A DNA stretch of 64,000 nt from contig JAGYXB010000083.1 of assembly GCA_022495005.1 (NCBI GenBank), positions 887,621-951,620 of the forward strand. The letters run 5' to 3'. Position numbers and translations under genes: made by a program. The notes beneath the pieces were generated by a model. It made no database searches and was not told where the DNA came from. It was given only the letters and a program-made list of their open reading frames with translations. Shown here piece by piece: positions 1-15,300 of this stretch (its first letter is position 1; every line of letters begins with the position of its first letter). The DNA is from Rhyacophila brunnea (Eukaryota; Arthropoda; Insecta; Trichoptera; Rhyacophilidae).

Positions 1-593
1 TTATTCTGTTATTGTTTTTGTTTCGTTTATAAACTGGCAACAATACATTCCCGTTACTCATTTGTTTTAGAACGGAAAAGTGATTCGAATTGTATCGTAT
101 TTATTACCTAGCGTCGTTTTTCGCCCGGGAGAATCTTCAAAGGCATTCTCATGGCAGCCGTATTTTTAGTAAGGCACTTAAGACTCCCCTACACCAAAGC
201 GAAATAATCGCAACGGTGGCCGCGATGAAAATTTTGAATCCGCTGCGGCAACGAAATTCACGTTTGTAATCTGCGGACTCAATATGTATTGCATATTTTT
301 TTACGAATTTAAAAACGCAATGATGAGTTTTTTTTATTTTTTATTTAAATTTGCTAATTTAGAAGACACAAAATTTGGCATATTATATTCGAGAAAAGTT
401 TTCAAACATTAGTATTCAATGTATTCAATACTAAGTACTATTATACTTGATTGATATTTTTTCAAATTAAATTTATAGTTTGTTTTCCTTTCATACTTTT
501 TATCTCAAGAAAGATTTTTTGAGATAACTTACAAAAATAGTACATACCTATTATTATTATTTTAACTTTTTCGTGTTTGCTAATATTTGAAAG

Positions 594-836
594 TGTCCTT
601 CGAAAGGGGTTTATATGTAAAAAACTAAATTTTACAGGAGACAAGAAAAAACATAAACAACAAGAATTTCAGTGATTTATAGTACCTACCTATGATTTCA
701 AAGGCAATTAATGTCGATGATTAAAAATATAACCATGCATTACTGAAATTCTTGTTATTTATTTAATTAAGTGTGTTTCCTCTCTCCTGTAAAATTTTGG
801 TTATTTCAATTTTATAGACCCCTTTTCGAGGGATAC
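594..836. repeat. Inverted-repeat (MITE-like) element
   Basis: The two ends are imperfect inverted copies. The left arm reads TTCGAAAGGGGTTTATA followed by AAATTTTACAGGAGA, and the right arm carries the reverse complements of both blocks. An inner pair, AACAAGAATTTCAGT and its complement, lies nearer the centre. No coding capacity and no clear target duplication were seen, so class is unassigned. Confidence 0.55.
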
Positions 837-2517
837 CTTCGTTTATTAACTCGCGCGAAATTTAATTGGCAGCAAAAAACGCAGTTCACACTAAAATAAA
901 ATTCGCTGAACAATCGCAGCTTAGACGCTAGACTTCCGCTTAAGATTGAGCGTGGTCATAAGCCGATACGTCCGCTACCACAGGAGAAGCGAATAGTTCA
1001 CGTTAGTCTGTGAGTGACTTTACGCCAGGCACTTATTAATTCGAGACTCCCAAACGCGGCGCTAAGCAAGCAAATTCAATTTGTTTTTTCGCTTCGTAAT
1101 GGTAGTCCTTTAAATTACTTTAAATTCGTTTTAAAAAATTTAATGCTGTCGTAATGAATTTGTAACAAAAATGTGTAATGTATATTTAATGAGCGTCAGT
1201 GCATAATTTCCCATATTCTTCCACACTCGAGATCGGTTGCCTGTTACTCCACACCTGTTATATATTTCAGTTCCCATTATTTCTAAGTTCCCTGGTTGTA
1301 ATGAACGTTTATATGTTATGTATATATATATATATATATATTGTTATGTATTAATATGATTAGGTATATTCTATGTATGAGAAGAAAAAGTGAAATAAAT
1401 CTGGAATAAATGTGAAATATGCTACTTAAGTAAATCATATGCGTAAATAATATCCGTAAAGTAAAAAGTGTCAAATTGAATCAACGCTTCTGAATTAGTA
1501 ACTGCTTCACAGCATTCATTTTTGATGCTATCTTTTACCAAAAGTTTCTTTGCCTTCACTAAAATAATAAGTACAAATAAGGCCAATCGCTCAAAGTATA
1601 AAAAATATCTTACGTGATGAATGCTTCTTCTATAGTTAATTTTATGGTGCAATGTAATGAGAAGACAATTTAAAACCCACTGGCAAGTGGGAACCCAAAT
1701 CCAAACAAGGTGTGTTAAAGGCTGAAATATTATCTTTGTTGAAAAGAATGTAAGTAAACTAATTAAGCAAACTCAAAATCAAAATCTATAAAGCCTCGAC
1801 ATTCTAAACAAGGGAACAGCAACAGCACATTCATTATTTTGTTTTTCGTAAAGTAGTAGTATGGAACATTAAAAATTCATAACTACCAAAGAAAAACCCC
1901 AAGCAAAGCTAGGTACAAACGCTTGTCATAAAAAAATAACATACATATGGAAATAAACCTTTTTTATAATTCGTAAATAAGTACTTTCTACTTAAGTATT
2001 CTTTAATGATAACCCGACCTAAAGGTCGATGACATAATTTTGCTCATTGAATCAATCACAAGGTTAAATAAAGGTTAAACCGGTGGAGCCCCTGGCGGCT
2101 AAATTAGAACAAGAGTATCAAGTGTCATAATAATTATTATGTGTAATTTAATTACAATTCTAAACAAAATTCAACTAATTATTGTTTTAATATTGTTTAC
2201 TTGTTTCTAATAAAGCAGAATTGTTTTGAGTACCTACCGATTATATACGCAAACATTAAGGACTGTCAGTATTAAACGTTTGTTATTAAACGATTAAACC
2301 ATGATTGATATTATATTGTACGCATACATCAAATGACTAGAAATTCAGGAAATATGGTCCAAATATAAGGGATACTTCTATCCGCATTTATTCAATTAAT
2401 TACAGATAAAATACTTTAAAATATTCTAGTTTATATTAACTAATAATTATCAATAATTCAATTATTTTTTTTACAATTTTCATAATTTTAACATCGTAGT
2501 ATGTAGTAACTATAAAT

Positions 2518-2977
2518 AATTACTAGATAAAAAGAACTTTTTATTTACAATGTTTTTAAATTTTCTGTTGAATCATATAAACTTGAGTTGACTAGCTTAA
2601 ACGATCAAAAAAGAATTGTATTTGATAGAAATAATACTGAAATGTAATTTTGACACTCATATTGATTTCCATAGTAACGCACGTAGGTATATATTAATAA
2701 TTTAGTTGTTAGGACCCTAGCAACCAATAATAGTCGATTAGATTACGGATTTCTTCCGAAATAACTTTTCATACAAAACAGAATTAACTGAAAATGAATT
2801 TAATTCTACTTAAAAATTGCTAAAAGTATCAAAAAAATGCATTGGCATCGTGTTCTGATATATTCTAAAAGTTTCAAATGTCTAGCTAGTCGGGAAATTA
2901 ATCAAAAATCGATTGCAAGATTTATCGGACAAACAACCACCGAAAAAATAAGAATACGAGCTAATAAAAACGTTGTA
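2518..2977 (+). repeat. Dispersed repeat R2, copy 1
   Basis: This ~460-bp sequence recurs at 36173-36856 (same orientation) and 40623-41022 (opposite orientation). Shared blocks include AGATAAAAAGAACTTTTTAT at one end and CTAATAAAAACGTTGTAA at the other, with TGGCATCGTGTTCTGATATA internally. Ends are weakly inverted (TTAC...GTAA). No coding capacity; probably a non-autonomous DNA element of unknown superfamily. The short ORF inside it is an artefact of the repeat. Confidence 0.6.
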
Positions 2978-3245
2978 AAAATGACAACATTTATACTCTT
3001 GATCGCAGAAAGCGACGTTTCAACTTCCACATAAGTCTATGGATAGCATTCTCAATTGGTTAGTTTTACATGACACGAACATTCTATGCATCGTACCCTT
3101 AGATACATTTTTAATGTAGGTACATCAATAAATCATTATTACATATTTTTAATACAGCATCATATTTGGCCTTCATTTTTTTTCATTGATCATTCGAAAG
3201 TGTGGCAATTTTTTTAATCACATTATTATTCTCCATTGCCAACAG

Positions 3246-3389
3246 GAATTCAACGTATCTAAAGAATCTCTTGGAGTTCAACCAGGAGTTGGAGCGACCG
3301 GTGAAGTTATCAGACCCCACGCAGCTCGTCTTGCCAGAACACCTTCCATATCTTCACAGAGCAGCCTAGACAGCAGTGCTTCAAGGAAT
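3246..3389 (+). CDS. Syt12: Syt12-like exon (Ser-rich linker)
   Basis: A pyrimidine-rich tract and CCAACAG acceptor precede 48 whole codons, ending at AAT before a GTAAGC donor. The protein includes RTPSISSQSSLDSSASRN, a Ser-rich stretch comparable to the phosphorylatable linker of Syt12 proteins. Phase 0 at both ends means another coding exon lies upstream. Confidence 0.7.
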
Positions 3390-6300
3390 GTAAGCTATTT
3401 TGTATCACATACAATTTTAATAAACAAATATGTACTCGTTTGTTTTATTTAATGTTCAATAAAAGGATTGCGTCGAAATAATAAAAAAGGTAAGATAATA
3501 AACACGGTTACGTTTATTAGTTAAACTTTTTGTTGTTGTTGTAAGTAATGAAAAAATATTGTAGGTACGAGGTTTGATCAAAAAGTTTCCGGAATTTTTT
3601 TAAATTTCAAGCGATGTACATATCTGATTAAACCTATATTTTTTTGATGTAATGTGAAATGTAATGTGAAATTCAGTAACGTGGTGGAAATTTTCCAAAA
3701 GGCTTTTGACTGGTCTGAAATGAGCAAAAGAAGTTTTATTAGTGGTACAAGCGTTTTAAAGGAGATCGTGAAGAAAAATGGTCGGCTTGGCATATCGATT
3801 ACCGATGAAAACGTAAAAAAATGAAGAAAATAACTTTTGATAATCGTCGAATGACTATTGGGGAAATTGGGAAAAAGGGAGTTAATGTTGTATACGTGTA
3901 TTTTTTCTATTATTTTGTATGTGTTGGGTAGTGATGCCAACCGTAGGTACTATAATTATGGTACAATACTTTAATTTTAATTCCACGAAAAATATAAAAT
4001 ACTATAATTTTACGCCAAATATACCAAAATACTATAATTTTGAAGGATTCAAGTCGAAAAATGTTCCTGTACTATATATTTTTCAGAAATACTATAATTT
4101 TTATGCCTTTGTCCTATAATCACCATAGAAATAGATGGCAACACTGGTGTTGGGTATGAAACAAATGGAAAAGGAATGACTAGGAAGATGTCGAATGTAA
4201 GCGAAGATAACCTAGAATTGTTCCATCGCGTTACAGTAGGAGACGTATTTTATAACGGGTGCGATTTTTACCTCAAAACAAAGACCTGAAATTATTAGCA
4301 TAATGGGTGAAAAACTCCTGACAATTACACCACGACCATGCACCAGCTCAAACTTCATTACCTGTTGTAATGCCTTACTGTATACTTGTAATGGTTACTT
4401 TTTGCGACCACAGAGGAAATAAATACAAAATCACCGAATAAGCGGTAAGTGTATTATATACAATTGTGACTAAAATGTGTAGGGGAGTGGTAAATAAATA
4501 CATACTGTCATAAATAAATAAAAATCCGGGAACTTTTTGAATAAACAGCGTATGATTTTTTAATATTATTTTCGTTGGAAAATTCGTTTTCGAAATTGAA
4601 AAAAAAAACTTTATGGTTTAGTCGTTGAAATTTCAATGTTTGCCTAATACTAACATGGTGTAATTACATAATATATTACAAATTTTTGTTACGAATATAT
4701 TAATGGTTTTTTTAATATTATTTCGTAGTATTGTTTTTTAATTAAATACATCATAATATTATCAATTAATTACTACGTTTTCTGCTTCATCGGGATCTCA
4801 TGAGTGAGAATCGTATTTTCAACCAAACGACGCCCGATTTCCAATACTGTTTTCAAATTGAGGGGTCTTCTTCCCATTATCTTACATATTTACATTGTGC
4901 AATATGTATCTAAAAATAATTAAAAGAAAAATATGAACTTTGTATTTAAAATTAAAAATGCTGTTATAAAACTTGCCTTTGGTGAACAGTTTCATTTCAT
5001 TATTGCAAATTAATTTATGGTTATTTTTATAATTCAAATATATTTATTTTAATAAGTTCTTTAATATTATACTGGTGATATTTTTGAATAAATTAAAAAT
5101 GTGCTGTTTTTTAATAATAAAAAATATTTTCAGTAGTATGTATATTAAATAAATAAAGGGGTATCCAAATTCTGGTGCGAATTCGATTTTGTACACGCAA
5201 TAAAGCCAGTGTTTCACAAGCGGTATAGAATATAATATATGGCTCCGTCCTTTTGGAACTACGTACATGTTTTCCAAATCGAAATCTTCCAAATCTAACA
5301 ACAAAAATCCAGCTATCACTTATCTGTAGGAGACGCCATTGACCGTAGTGGTCTCCCTGTCATAATTTTCGTAGACGGCCTGATGACGCCTCCAGCCTAA
5401 AACCCGCACGAAAAATTGACTTTCGCAACAAGTTTAGTAACAGCCTCTTTTGAATCACTTGTGCGCTTTCCTCGCCCTAGATATGGCAGTGTTGCTTATT
5501 AATATACCCACTGGGTTGAAAATTTGCCTCAGCGCTGAAGATTTTCCTTAAAAAATTCATCATCGGTTGCCTGCTCTTTCAAGACCAATCGGACATTTCC
5601 GCACGCGTGTATGGGTTGTATGAACATGTACAGGATCAAAAACACTACCTCTCTTTAAAATAAATAATCAGTTTGCAAATCATACAGCATTCAGTTGCCA
5701 TTTTCGTAGTATTATTGTACGATTTTTATGCGTTGTGCGATGGAGAAACGATTAATTGTATTAAATTCTAATAGATTTGTGTTAAAGTTAAATCATAGAC
5801 TTTCAACTGACGATATGTGTCGCTACATTTCAAAATCAGCCAAGTCCACCTTTAGGTATTTTCGACTTTTTGTGAATTGCTGAAGAACTACTGCTTTCTA
5901 ACATTTCTGCATTATCAAAATGTGGAATTAATTAATTTTAAATATTCTATACTCGAAATAATATAAACTTTCACCCTTGTGACTGTGTATTTGAGAAACA
6001 AAAAGCTGTTTTTCTCCTATTCATCTATTATGGACTTGGCTGATTTTGAAATCTAGCGACACATGTCGAAAAATACGCGAAAAATATTTGACATAGTAGT
6101 AAATGACAGGACTGTGGAATTTGTAGGTACCTCGAGTTGGATAACCTTGTTATAATATATTATAATACATTATAAGACCTATACAGTCTTTACGATAAGG
6201 TTGTACTTCAACCGAAACGGATATATAACTGCAAAAATAAAATGACTATCACTATTCATATATTTGTATATACAATATTTTAGAATACGTGTAATTGAGA

Positions 6301-9300
6301 TTATTCTTTAGTACACTAACTTAATACTGGTTGGTAAAAAAGTGAATAGGTTATCCAGGCGCGCACACAAGGTCCGGACCGCCTCCCCCCAGCGCTTATA
6401 TTCTATACACAAGGCGACTATCGGAGACTATCGACGGTAGTTTATCATATTTATGTATTGAGCGGTTAATTGCTACAATAAGTTTACCGTCTAACTCTAA
6501 ACTGTCAAAGAGTGCTATGTTTTTACAGCCCCTCTTTTGGCTATGTTAACTTTTAGAGCGAGATAGATAGTTTAGAGTTTATACGGTTAAATTATTGTAA
6601 CAATTATAATACCTCAATACATAAATGTGATGAACTACCGACGATAGCTGTCGATAGTCACCTTGTGTATAAAATAGACCCCTGATGTACCTACGTATAT
6701 GCTAAACGTCTGAATATTGCAACAATAGGCGTTGAAATAAATGGTGTGTCGGGTATTTTATATTTTTACTAAAAGCTGCTAACTGAAAAAAATCACTTTG
6801 TGATCATCAAAACGACCCCAGGTTTAAGCTATATAGAAATGAAAAGTAACGGCGGTGCATGCCAGAAAGAAAAAAATATTTTTTTTGGAGGGACAGACGA
6901 TTCAAAGAATTCACAACGACCCAATAAAAAAATAACGAACTAAGTGTGAAACATGTTTAATGCCACGCAACATTTGGGTGAAAGAGAAAATTTTATATTG
7001 CTACCTACCTACTGAATAAAAACAATAGCTGAGATTTTTGTGGCGCATGTAAATTGAAATAATAATACTTTTTTCACACATATTTTTTTATATAAGGACG
7101 CTTATGGATACAATGTGTTACCTATTATTAATAAATAGGTAACATTAATATGCCAGTGAAAAAATGACACCGTAATTTTGTTTTTTCACTGGGTCTATTC
7201 TATTCTATACACAATACGGCTATCTAGAGTAGTTTATCATAGTTATGTATTGCGACGGTTGATTATTACAATAAGTTAACCGTCTGGACTGTCAAAAGTG
7301 CTATATTTAAACAGCACCTCTCTTGGCTGTGCTAACTTTTATAGAGAGATAGAAAGTTTTGACAGTTTATATGGCTAATTTATTTATATCAAATTGAGCT
7401 CTTCAATATTGGGACCATACCTAAAAAAGATTTGATATAAATAAAAACAATTTCAAGTTGTACATATTTATATTTTTGTAAAAATCGATGTTTTTTAAAA
7501 TGAATAGGTATAAAAAATATTAAAACTATGAATTAGTCAAAAATCTCGATCGCAAAAAATATAAAACATAATAAACTAAATTCAATAATAAATATGACTA
7601 TAAAATAATATGTAATAATAACGTGGGACCCTGCACCAAATTCACATTATATAACATTTTTCCTAAATTGTTGGTTTATCTTTGACTAATAATAAAAAAT
7701 GTTTTTCTTTTTAATGTTTCCAGGTACACATTTATTAATTAATACAGTTGAAATTGTAAATTATTAAAAAAATGTCTCAAATTGCAAGCTTCGTATTTTT
7801 TCCACTAGGTGCCTCTTTAAAAAAGGCTTAGTAAAGGCTTCACCTTAAATGTGAGATTCTAAAAAATCTAACCGCATTAACAACCCATTTTCGTTAAAAT
7901 TCTCCCTTACCTCTTAGCATAATCGATAGGACGTGATATTCCAAAAAATGTAGCTTATATTTTATGGGAAAACTTACCAGTCGAACTATGAACATAAAAC
8001 AAGTAGGTATGTAATTATAAGCCTCATTTTTTATTTTCATAATAGACGCTTTGTCATTTTCTTAAAAAGTAGATTTTTTAAACTACAACGTTGGGTATTT
8101 TCCTACACAAGGCGATTATCGACGGCTTCACTAATTTATCATATTTTTATTTATAATTTTTTGTTATAATAAGTTAGCCGGCTAAGTTGTCAAAACTCTC
8201 CATCTTGCTCTAAAACTTAACACAACCAAGAGAGGGGCAGTTAAAATATAGCACTTTTTGACAGTTTAGACTTTAGATGGTTAAGTTATTGTAACAATTA
8301 ACCGCCTCAATACAAATTTAAACCTTATTATTTTTATATTTAAAAAATATATCCTTTATTTATGATCCATCCAAAGCGCAGTACATACCTTTAATTTTAA
8401 TGGATAGTAATAAATTATTTTAACTTTTATAACCATTGTTAAGTTTTACTTCTGCCGCTCGTGAAACTTTAATACAAATATTTTTTTCAACCTCTTCAGT
8501 AAACAATGGCAAACTCACTTTGATCATTAAAACGGTTGTAGAAAAAGTGCACAGTTTTAAAAAATAATTGAAAAAAATGTGCATGCTTTTTAACAGCGCA
8601 CGAGAAAACAAAAAAAATATTCTGAGATGTTTGCAGAATAGATTTTAAAATAAGTTCCACGCGAGGCTTGGAAAGTTTCGCAATTAAAAATCTGAAATAT
8701 ATTATCACGTTCATAAAGTAGTTAGTCAACACAAAAAAAGTATAGACAACTATAATACCTATAACTTTTAGTTCTTATTAAACTTTTTTTTTCAAGTTGA
8801 TATCAACCTAGTTTGAAATTATATTAGTTTGGTTGAAATACTTAATCAAAACGTTTTTTTAATTATTATTAATTACATTAATTAAATAATCTGTATGAGA
8901 CAAACTCTTCAGTTCTTTGGCCATGTGACTCAAAATAAGAGTAAAATTTGAGTGACTGGTCATTATTATTGGCATGGCAACGAAAGAGATAAATTATGAA
9001 GAAAAAAAAGCATCTGTGTGGACTGATGAAATAGACAATTCGACAGGGTCTTCATTAATGTTGGCAGGTTAGAACTAGAGAAGAATCGTCTAAGAAGTAA
9101 AATACAATGACCATCAATCAATTTATAAGACAACAACGAAGAATAAATAAAAAAAATATATTTTAGGCAATTGAATTCATTCATCACCATGCATTTCGTC
9201 GACTGATGGATATTGGCCAACCTATGAATCTGCTTCCTTGGTATATACATTACCCACATTCTCAACCGCAATAAGCAATATTAGACGATAAATTATTATA

Positions 9301-12300
9301 AATTAATCTTAATCTATACATGACATCTAATATATGTAATAACATGGTTTTTTTCTTCAGGCGTCTTTGAAGCTTGTTAAAAATTTAATGATGGCAGCGA
9401 CAAACGTGCAGTGGCGTGATCAATTTTATTGCCAACACAAAGCACTACTGTATTATATTTAATTGTATGCACGACATTATCTTGACTCTGTGATTGTTAT
9501 GTCGAAATCCTAATTTTATACAGAAACAACTAAAAAAATATTGATGCTATTATATTATGTTGAAATATTTTTTTTGTAATTCAATAATGAAACAAGTCAC
9601 AAAAATCAATTAACTTTTTTACTTTAGTTATATACAAAATTATCTGGCCTTCGTTAATTCGTAATTGAACTGTTAAATTTCATCTAGTATTGCTAAATTC
9701 TATAACACTAAATCAAAAATATAACAACAGACTTTAAAATTCAAATTTCGAATCTGTGAATGAGATTTTTTGAGTTGTTTACGTACATATTGAATAAGTA
9801 TATTTAATCAGTTTTTTGTATATGACAAATAATTAAAAAAAATGTATTCTTTATTCTCTTCCAGCAAGGACATCGAGGCTCATCTCCTCAAATCCGCGCA
9901 TTCGGACCTGATGGTCGCAGCGTTACAGAGAGTGGATCCGTCTTCGGATTCTCTGGGTCCGCCAGATCTCCGTCTCCTCTCAGAGCAGCATCCCTCGACG
10001 CCAGAGGTGGTGCTGGTGCTCCTTTGCCGCCTCCTCCACACGGATCATTCGCGTCTCTTTCGTCAGAGACTACAAGCCCTGCTAGCCCAAGAATTCCAAG
10101 ATGTCTATCTCCGCTTTTGATACCACCGAGGTAAACATAATAAGATTATATTAGTCATTACTAAATGTTTTGAAATTTCTTAAATGTATAATATTAATTA
10201 TTCTTATCGACTATATATTTTCTCTAGTGAAACTAATAGCTATGGGTGTAAGAAATCAGAATGACACGAAAATCGAAATCGTCTACTTGCTACGGCAAGA
10301 ACTGCGCATTGCGCTCCCTTTGTTACACTTGCAATGTCGAGAAATTGGCTAATGTCTGCATTGCGCATGCCTACCAGTTGTTTGCTACGGATCAAATGAG
10401 GTGGATGCGTGGATTAATTGGAATCACGGTTTACGCAGTATTCGCTAGATCATTATAACAGCAATTACGATCGATGACTTAATAATAAGTATCATTTTAG
10501 TTATCATAGACCAATAATTTCATTTTTAAATTGTTAGCAAATGACTATTTCTTAAAACAATTTTATTACCACCTTTTCTTATTATATATTAATTATTCTT
10601 AATTGCATGGCTTGTTAATACATTTACCACTATAATGATTGTAATACAGTATTTATTTTTGATTTAACATAAAAAAATCGTGGTACCTACTTTAACAGTT
10701 TTCGAGATTTATTCATCAACTAGCTACGACACTAATTCAAAAAGTGAATTACGAATTTAAAAAGTGGCGTGATTGGATTCATATATTTCGTTTATATAGG
10801 TGCAATATATAAAATATATACCTATCTACTTATTTGGTTGTGTATGAGCGATGGAGGAGTGAAGAACTGAAGTCTGGGGATGATGTAGATTGCGTCATTA
10901 TTTGCATTTTGTCGTGTACAGTTTACATAGGTACATACTGAAAATATTACACGATAAAAAATAGCCCGAGTCAGAGTGACAGTTCCACGATTGAGATACA
11001 ATGAGGAGTGAGATTTGTTCCATCGTGATAGCCTTTTGTATTGAATCCACGTATCTCAGGCCTCGGTGAGATTATATATTTTTAATATAATAAATATTAA
11101 TAAATGTTGCTAAGATGAAAAAGTGCTTACTAAGTAGTAATTCGGTTGTGTGAAAAATGTATGCAAGGAAATGCAATTCATTCATGGATTCTGCTGACAC
11201 TATTTGTTTCTCACGGAATCATCGATACTTATTACGTTATAATTTATTCAAACAATTATTGATTATGATTATATAATGACTGGTTAAACTCGATTATACA
11301 TAAATAATCTTTGTTATTAATAAAATTTAATTTATTGGTTACCTGAGAGTAATAAATTACGCAACTATTGTTTAAATAATTATCGTTTTACTAAATGAAT
11401 GCAGAAAAACTAATTCTCATTACATCACTATATTACGATCATATGGTTCTTGCACAGAGTAAAGGTTGTATTAACATTTTTTGTTGTTTTTACGTGAAAC
11501 GGATGTCAACCACTTACTAGCACAACATCCATATTCTGGGTCTAAACGACATGTGAATTTGCCAGATCCTGCAGACATTACAAGCCGACACGTTATCGTA
11601 CAGTTACCATGGGCGTATTTTTTTTAAATAAATACTTACAATAATATCATAGAGAATATATTAGACTCATTGAGTAAATAATTCATGCCATAAATGTTAC
11701 AATATTACGTTTCTCAGAACTTACATAATATTAGAGACACTTCCGGAAACTTCAGATATGCGCAAATGTATAAAGTTTCTGACAACATAATCATAAAATG
11801 TTCATACCTACAACTCGTTTACAAATTACTTTACGAAACTTATGATTCTGGGTGTATACTCAGACAAGTTGATTACCAACTGTTAAATATGAAATAATTC
11901 TCTGGCGACATTTTCATGTAATATCTATTTCCTGTGTAATAATAATAATACATTATTATTTTGGCAATAAAAATTGGTATTCTTTTAAAGCTGAGACAGG
12001 GAAAATAATTCGTTTTTAAGTTTTCTGGAGTTAGGGAAAGAAATAACATTATGTAAGATACCGCTTTGCCATTTTTCAGTAAATTTAATTTCGGACTTCA
12101 TGAATATTCAATGCTTGTGATTATTATAGTTTGTTATGTTAGTGTACCTTTTTTTAAAGAAAATCAATTAACGAATATTACGTTTTATAATAGATATTGA
12201 AAGAAAATTTATTGTTGACATATGCAGCCTTTTTTGAATTCATTATTTTATATCAATGATTAATACATCACCATTTGTAATACATATATTACATTCATTC

Positions 12301-15300
12301 GGCTATTTTTTCCATAATGTGATTATTTGAGAGTGAAATTTTTCTTTTTTTACTTTACACTCCTAAAATTTCCCGTAGCATACCGCGCCAAACTGATTAA
12401 ATAGCAATGGGTTGGACATTAACGCATATGAATGTAAAATCATGTTTGATTAAAGGGGTGACAATACTGGCAATGCCCTCCAAACCGCCCCCTTGACTTT
12501 ACCTATGCCGAATGTTAGATATATTATATCAAAATCATAAAAAAACTCTTACTACAAATCAATCAAATTTTATTTTATCTTATCTGATAGACAACGCTAA
12601 TATTAATAATTTAAATAGATACCCATTGATGTGTGCATTATAAACTTAATATTATAAATGAGTTTTCAAACGTTGAACCGAAATTATTTTATTTCGATTT
12701 TCATAGACAATAAATGTGATACGAAAACCTCTCAATATGCCAGAATTTCAATTTCAAGTTTGTAACTATATCACACTTCGTAGCCGCCATTATTTTTTGT
12801 TGTTTTCGGATTTTTCGGTACCCATGCTGCTTCCCTGTTCTTATGTAGAGCTTGGGTAGATGACGCGTTACGCCACGAGTGCATGTGGATAGCTCAATGA
12901 GGGCACCTGTACCTCAACCACGCGCGAGAAGTGACACATTACATGTGGACGGCTCAATGAATTCACATGCACCTGGAATGCGGGCGAATTTTTACGCGCT
13001 AGTCAAATCGTGCCATCTGAAGAAGACATTAGAAATAAATAATTTGGACTCGAATGCGCTCAAAATGTACCTACTTTTTTATTAATTAAAACAACACAAA
13101 AATAAACTTACCTTGAAACTACCTATAAAGATAGCCTTGTATATTTAACCGTTTGAGAATAAGATGACAGATGAAATACCAACCTAACCTTAGACTATAG
13201 ATACATCTAGACGCCACCCATTGCATTGCTAAATGAAGCTGCGTGCCGTGCGTTTGGTTCGCGGGCGAGCGAACGCATTCGTATTCAAATATTCAAGACC
13301 ATAGACCATTTCGCTAGTGCTGGCCCGAAGTGCTCGCACTAGACGCTTAGAATTAAAATATATTTTTTTACGTTATATAGTACTTTTAAGCGGTCAAAAT
13401 GCAACCATTAGGTAAAAATATTCATAATTTAAGTTATTTTAAAGAAACACGCTCACTTGATATTAAAATATATAATAATATACAAATAAATTATCACGAA
13501 CATGCATCAACTTACCTATGAAACGTAATACCATTTTCTTGCTTATCAATACGGCTACCACATTTTAATACAACACACAGAACCATCTTTTCTACTTAAT
13601 TAATTAAAAATATTTCCCACTGACTTTATGTTTAACACAAAATAGCTATTTTAGCAACACGGTTATCGACGCATAATTAAGCAATAAGGTAAGATTTGGC
13701 GGCTACACCGAGCAAACCATCTCCCAAATCTGTAAACCTTTAATCTTACTCTAGTGCGTGTCGCAGAGATTATAAGGGTGCCGAATACTTTCTCACTCGC
13801 ACTTATGCATCGTTTTTGTTCAGGCCTTGAACCTAACCTATTAAGTGGCTGGCTCAGGACCAGACACGACTAACCCACATTTCTTAAATATATAGTTTTT
13901 TCCTTCCAAATTACATGGACATCAACAATTTATCAGTGCCAAACACGACTAAGCCATAATACGAATTCAGTACAACACTAGCATCTGTAAGTTGTTGACA
14001 AACAAAGTTAGTGATTTTTATGTTTTATAAATTTTATGTTTCTGTAATTGTTAAAAATAAAAATACATATAAAAAATTGTGTGGTTATTACACATGTATT
14101 TCAATAGATTGCGTTATTCTGTCATCAATGGAGATTTAAAAAACAAGTTCTTCCTTAAACCCCTATTATCTCAGAATCACTTTAATGTGGGATAGTCATG
14201 TCTGGTCCTGAGCCAGCCAATTATCATCTCATTTTTGTATTTACATTTACATTTATATTTATTACTAATATTAATATTATTATAATAAATATTTCACAAT
14301 AGTCCGATAAATGTATTAATACAAATTTAGAACAATAATTGTCACATATATACTCGTAATAAATATCTCTTCATTATTTTGATGACCCAATTACAAAAAA
14401 GCCACCTTCGAGGATACAAATAAACAATGGCGGTAAACAACATATCCGTTTTTTAAATAATGGAAATTGGGTCGGTTCTGCATTGTACATTACTTTATTA
14501 TTTATAGTCATTCATTTTATCCACCGAGCCCGGGAAAATTTAAACATAATTTATACATTGCATTTTTTTCTAGAATGAGCTTTTAGATTTATTATACATA
14601 AACTAAAGGTAATAAACGTTTAGTAGAAGGCGGTTAACAGCGTCACAAAACATTATCATCAAAATAATAAGAGGCTCTCATGGTGTAGTGCGTAAGGCGC
14701 TGGCCGTTCATCTGGGAGCTCTGGGTTCGACCGGGTGAGGATACAATATGTATGTGTCTGTGATTATTTCACTTATGTTACTAAATATAATACTGTCATT
14801 GAGCCTCTATGATAGTTGTAGTGTTGAAAAGAATATATAATTATATATATATATTTTTTTTTTTATATTTGTACCTACACAAAAAGGCATTTTTTCACCA
14901 TTTATCGAAGTTTCTATTGGTCCAGTGCCACCAGCAGACAGGTTGAATGTAACTGATAGCCAGTCCTGCAGAAACGCATAAACTGGCATACTAAACAATC
15001 CCTCAATTACAATCGGCTTTGCTCACTACTTGGTCGTAGCATAGATCTATTTTTAGACAAAATTTACATATTAATATAATATTCTGAGACGTGACAAAGT
15101 TTTCGCAAGCGAGGATGCTATTTATAAATTAATTTGGTTTACACAATACAAACCCCCTCACAGCTAGAAAGTATTTACTTAACCAATTATTAAATTTAAT
15201 GTTAAACCACTTCGCAAACGTTTGTTACACTGAGTTTAGGTTTTTTTTTTTTTTTTTTTTTTATAATAACCATACCCTTGCTTTTTCGTACAAGGTGGTT

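Larger units (their letters stand above)
1..3245. other. Non-coding DNA upstream of first visible Syt12 exon
   Basis: I see no convincing coding exon here. The stretch should be intron or 5' region of the synaptotagmin-12-like gene, because the exon that follows starts with a phase-0 splice acceptor and the transmembrane N-terminus of that family is missing. It holds a (TA)10 microsatellite near 1321-1340, one inverted-repeat element near 594-836 and one copy of a dispersed repeat near 2518-2977. Short ORFs here have no recognisable domain. The missing membrane-anchor exon could be here but too short for me to recognise, or outside the window. Confidence 0.5.
4551..9864. other. Rest of Syt12 intron between first two visible exons
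   Basis: AT-rich intron. Besides the palindromic elements listed separately, I see no recognisable gene. Short ORFs at 5044-5319, 8420-8732 and 8966-9271 on the opposite strand have low-complexity AT-driven translations without motifs. Confidence 0.5.

Noticed and set aside
9842..10120. 92-residue plus-strand ORF
   Set aside because: It overlaps the real Syt12-like exon in another frame. Only the frame starting after CCAG at 9864 joins in phase with neighbouring exons.
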